Shown one piece after another: positions 21,473 through 21,720 of a DNA stretch of 21,720 nt. The stretch is from a virus. The stretch covers positions 1-21,720 of IMG/VR virus record IMGVR_UViG_3300006109_000045; one strand, written 5' to 3'. Position numbers and translations under genes: made by a program. A model generated the notes under the pieces. That model saw only the letters and a program-made list of their open reading frames with translations. It did no database searches and was not told the origin of the DNA. Each line of letters begins with the position of its first letter. The first letter of the stretch is position 1.

Positions 21473-21720
21473 ATGACGAACAAATTGCAAAATTATATGA
21501 CCAAGCCTTGGTTATTGAAAACAATGGTGACTATGTTGCTGGCGAATTAGACCCCGTAAAGTTTGCCAAACTGGTAGCAGAGTATGAGCGTGAGGCGTGC
21601 GCAGAGTTGCGCAAAACTTTGTCAGCCATTCCAAATAGCCATGTTCCACAATTACAACCAGCAGTTGATTCTGCGCTTGATTTTTATGCCGAAAGAATCC
21701 GAGCAAGGGGACAAGCATGA
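21469..21720 (+). CDS. 83-aa protein, second of a paralogous pair
   Basis: The protein begins MNDEQIAKLYDQALVIENNG, with FAKLVAEYEREACAELRKTL at residues about 33-52 and an AERIRARGQA end. Compared with the previous gene the DEQI start, the FAKL...EREACAE block and the IRARG end are conserved, while the middle differs, so the pair arose by duplication or by recruitment of the same module. The start overlaps the upstream stop by 4 bases. The last four bases of the window read ATGA, so another gene probably starts at 21717 beyond the edge. Confidence 0.72.
   Translation: MNDEQIAKLYDQALVIENNGDYVAGELDPVKFAKLVAEYEREACAELRKTLSAIPNSHVPQLQPAVDSALDFYAERIRARGQA

Noticed and set aside
1-21720. tRNA genes, CRISPR array, integrase, transposase or lysis genes.
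   Set aside because: No cloverleaf-like stretch, spaced direct-repeat array or recognisable protein of these classes was found on either strand by eye; a covariance-model scan would be needed for a firm negative on tRNAs.

Overview
The window is part of the genome of a tailed double-stranded DNA bacteriophage (Caudoviricetes). It carries one uninterrupted packaging and virion-assembly cluster: small and large terminase, portal, scaffold, major capsid, neck and tail fibre. It also has a primase-helicase and a run of small, tightly overlapping accessory genes. There are no tRNAs, rRNAs, integrase, transposase, CRISPR array or lysis genes that I can see. The host cannot be named. AGGAG-type ribosome sites, TATAAT-like promoter elements and a phage GroES point to an ordinary bacterial host. 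The gene set resembles uncultured aquatic phages, but that is an impression from family resemblance, not a search result.

Left and centre, about 1-17170, all on the minus strand and read right to left: terminase small (16938-16486), terminase large (16508-15060), a 690-aa multidomain protein with a PcfJ-like stretch (15070-12998), portal (12998-10449), two small Lys/Gly/His-rich proteins, a 61-aa protein, a GroES-like co-chaperonin (9648-9226), a probable scaffold (9206-8238), a 177-aa unknown, a 199-aa probable head protein, the major capsid protein (7061-6147), a 342-aa structural protein, a 411-aa His/Lys/Gly-rich repeat protein (5042-3807), a rho-independent terminator, a 259-aa structural protein, a 185-aa basic three-module protein, a neck-type protein with an inserted discoidin-like domain, a Cys4 protein, and the N-terminal part of a tail-fibre-like protein running off the left edge. 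Genes overlap or lie within about 65 bases of each other, so the cluster is probably read as a few long transcripts.

The primase-helicase (19299-17170) is on the minus strand too, upstream of the terminases, and is separated from them by a 231-base AT-rich gap with short repeats. A divergent control region (19300-19462) lies between it and the plus-strand set of nine small genes (19463-21720). The first two plus genes share a 68-base duplicated leader plus start region, and three plus leaders and the primase leader share the motif TGACTATTGAAA. A 9-base word, AGCAGCTGT, recurs four times in these leaders and looks like an operator.

The least explained feature is a recurring short motif, K[K/R]GG or AKGG followed by small, basic or His residues. 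It appears in at least five proteins scattered through the virion cluster (690, 85, 121, 411 and 185 aa) and is extreme in the 411-aa protein, which lies directly downstream of the capsid genes and just before the terminator.
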